Source of the DNA: Thermoplasmata archaeon
GTDB lineage: Archaea > Thermoplasmatota > Thermoplasmata > Thermoplasmatales > Thermoplasmataceae
Assembly (NCBI GenBank): GCA_021806345.1
Contig: JAJZXP010000240.1
Coordinates: 1 to 7,143, forward strand
Direction: 5' to 3'
Length of the DNA stretch: 7,143 nucleotides
Shown here: positions 5,827-7,143 of the stretch, in pieces
Layout: each line of letters begins with the position of its first letter
Position numbering within the stretch: position 1 is the first letter of the stretch
Notes under the pieces: model-generated
The model's database searches: none
Told to the model about the DNA's origin: nothing
What the model saw: the letters and a program-made list of their open reading frames with translations, nothing else
Program-made: the position numbers and the translations under genes

Positions 5827-6619
5827 TGGTTCTTCTGTCACGTAATCCCAGAATATATGTCTAACAGGGCATAAAGGCTTCATAGGCACCCAGATTTACA
5901 GATCTCTGAAAGATTCCGGTTATGACATAGATGGGGTGGATCTGGGAGATACAATTCCAGAGAGAAAGTATGATGTTATACTGCACTTTGGTGCAAGAAC
6001 ACTGATCAGGAATTCAATAAATGCGCCATATGAATATTTCCAGGATGGACTTGCTCTAACTGTAAAGTTCCTGGAAAAAGCCAGGGTTGACAACTCAATC
6101 TTCGTCTTTCCCACATCAGGTTCCATTGATGAACCAACCAATCCATATTCGCTTTCCAAGAAGGAAGGGATAGAATGGATCAATCTCTACAAGAACCTGT
6201 ATTCCATCAAAGCAGTTATATTGAAACTTTTCAACATATACGGAGAAACCTCAAGAAAAGGAGCCGTTTATCTCTTCACGAAAGCAGCACTTACAGGAGA
6301 AGAGATACCTGTTTACGGAGGAGGAAACCAGGTGAGGGATTTCATCCATGTGAATGATCTTGTAAATTGTGTGGTTGACATTGTAAATGGAAAAGTTTCT
6401 CCAGGTGAATACGAGATAGGGATGGGAATAGGTACCAGCATCAATGATCTCATAAAAAAAGTGGAATACATTACGGGAAAGAAAGTAAAGAGAACTGATC
6501 AGCCCTTCCTTCTGAAGGAGGCTCCATCCCTGTTCGCAAAAAACCCATTGCCGGAAAATCCTATAAAGCTGGATGAAGGTATAAGGATGGTAATGGAGAA
6601 TCTGAAGAGAACAGACTGA
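5826..6619 (+). CDS. NAD-dependent epimerase/dehydratase (extended SDR), N-terminus out of frame
   Basis: This is a sugar-nucleotide epimerase or dehydratase of the UDP-glucose 4-epimerase type. The coding frame is open from 5846 and contains the nucleotide-binding TGHKGFIG (5864-5887), then VILHFGARTLI (5969-6001), the catalytic YSLSK (Tyr at 6146-6148, Lys at 6158-6160), FNIYGE, and RDFIHVNDLV. It ends with TGA at 6617-6619. The first in-frame ATG, 5936, would drop the whole Rossmann glycine motif, so it is not the real start. No ATG, GTG or TTG lies in frame between the upstream stop (5843-5845) and the motif. ATG 5826 is in another frame and stops at 5862-5864. Removing one AT from ATATAT (5853-5858) joins it in frame, giving MVLLSRNPRICLTGHKGFIG. 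The gene may therefore carry a 2-base slip, a sequencing error, or an unusual AUA start. It is also short (about 255-264 residues against roughly 300). Confidence 0.8.
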
Positions 6620-6661
6620 TCATGTTTATTTCGGAAAATATGGATTACACAATTGAAAACA

Positions 6662-7143
6662 TTACCCATAAACAAGGCTCCCATTGACCATCATCAGCTG
6701 TGGTCCAGAATATTCATATTTCAAAACAATTATACCAAATTCATCGAAATAAAAGCCGTAATTCGATGAAGATAGCTTTTCAACAAGTCCCCTCATGGAA
6801 ACACCAACGAGATCTGTATGATTATAGTTAAAGGAGTACCTGTCTGCAATCACGTATGTGAAATTCCTGCTCATAAGATTGCTCAGATCTCCCACGGAAG
6901 TGTACGAATAGAGAAGATAAGCATCTGGAAATTTTGAGAACTGTGGGTAAAGGTTATTCTGTGTAAGTATAAGGGAGGAGGTATTGATATTGTCCCTGAT
7001 GAGGAAAAGAGCTTCTGATGTCCTGTTCACATGAAAATCACTTATGCTGGTTATGTTGCTGTTCTGGACATGAACAGGTTCAGGGCTTATTGGACTCAGT
7101 GCAAAATTGACCAAGCAAATTAACAAAACAAAAACCACCATAA
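6662..7143 (-). CDS. C-terminal part of a DUF2079-like membrane protein, 5' end beyond window
   Basis: This is the last 159-160 residues of a larger protein; the frame stays open to the right edge. The Met encoded at 7141-7139 is probably internal. It begins with a hydrophobic helix (VVFVLLICLVNFALS, residues 2-16), likely the last membrane segment. An outer domain follows with SSLILTQNNLYPQFSKFPDAYL (about 55-76 in two adjoining pieces), FTYVIADRYSF (94-104) and FYFDEFGIIVLKY (130-142). This pattern of a 'which state do I read' strand followed by YVIAD is what I associate with the C-terminus of archaeal DUF2079 multi-pass proteins, whose function is unknown. The outer domain has six N-x-S/T sequons (Asn29, 39, 53, 93, 107 and 153), consistent with heavy N-glycosylation. 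It is convergent with the epimerase gene, with 42 bp between stops. Family assignment is by recollection of pattern and moderately sure. Confidence 0.7.
   Translation of the reverse strand, partial: MVVFVLLICLVNFALSPISPEPVHVQNSNITSISDFHVNRTSEALFLIRDNINTSSLILTQNNLYPQFSKFPDAYLLYSYTSVGDLSNLMSRNFTYVIADRYSFNYNHTDLVGVSMRGLVEKLSSSNYGFYFDEFGIIVLKYEYSGPQLMMVNGSLVYG

Noticed and set aside
5853..5866. Programmed -1 ribosomal frameshift in the epimerase
   Set aside because: There is no X-XXY-YYZ slippery heptamer and no obvious downstream stem; a 2-base slip in ATATAT or an assembly error is simpler. Kept only as a minor alternative.
5920..6183. Minus-strand open frame of 87 codons
   Set aside because: It is antisense to the epimerase segment carrying the catalytic YSLSK, which is clearly the coding strand.

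Overview
The window looks like a piece of an archaeal surface-polysaccharide or N-glycan locus. The DNA is AT-rich, and most genes have an AT-rich box A-like element about 25-30 bp before the start instead of a clear Shine-Dalgarno site. The right end encodes part of a DUF2079-type membrane protein with a sequon-rich outer domain. Together these suggest a cell-wall-less acidophile of the Thermoplasmatales group (Ferroplasma, Cuniculiplasma or Thermoplasma relatives). This assignment is inference; no marker gene is present.

Layout, left to right. (1) A GT4 glycosyltransferase on the minus strand (815 to 3) begins with TTG and runs off the left edge. (2) A second GT4 glycosyltransferase (968-2113, plus) is divergent from it. 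The shared 152-bp spacer carries box A candidates for both genes and a perfect 6-bp inverted repeat. (3) A two-gene minus-strand operon converges on it. It starts with a CysD-like PP-loop ATP pyrophosphatase (4370-3558), followed with no gap (TAAATG junction) by an alkaline-phosphatase-superfamily 'sulfatase' (3557-2202). In the latter, Thr occupies the position of the formylglycine Cys. (4) A 238-bp divergent spacer leads into a third GT4-like glycosyltransferase (4609-5784, plus). (5) Next is an extended-SDR NAD-dependent epimerase/dehydratase (about 5826-6619, plus), whose nucleotide-binding N-terminus is out of frame with the only upstream ATG. (6) At the right edge is the C-terminal 159 residues of the DUF2079-like protein (minus).

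The three glycosyltransferases and the sugar-nucleotide epimerase would build a glycan. The CysD-like/Thr-AP pair is the part least explained by standard glycan assembly. It resembles a compact sulfate (or other anion) activation and transfer module embedded in the glycosylation locus, without CysN, CysC, CysH or a PAPS sulfotransferase in view. That pair, the broken start of the epimerase, and the inverted repeats next to two promoters are the best leads. No RNA gene, CRISPR array, insertion sequence or attachment site was seen.
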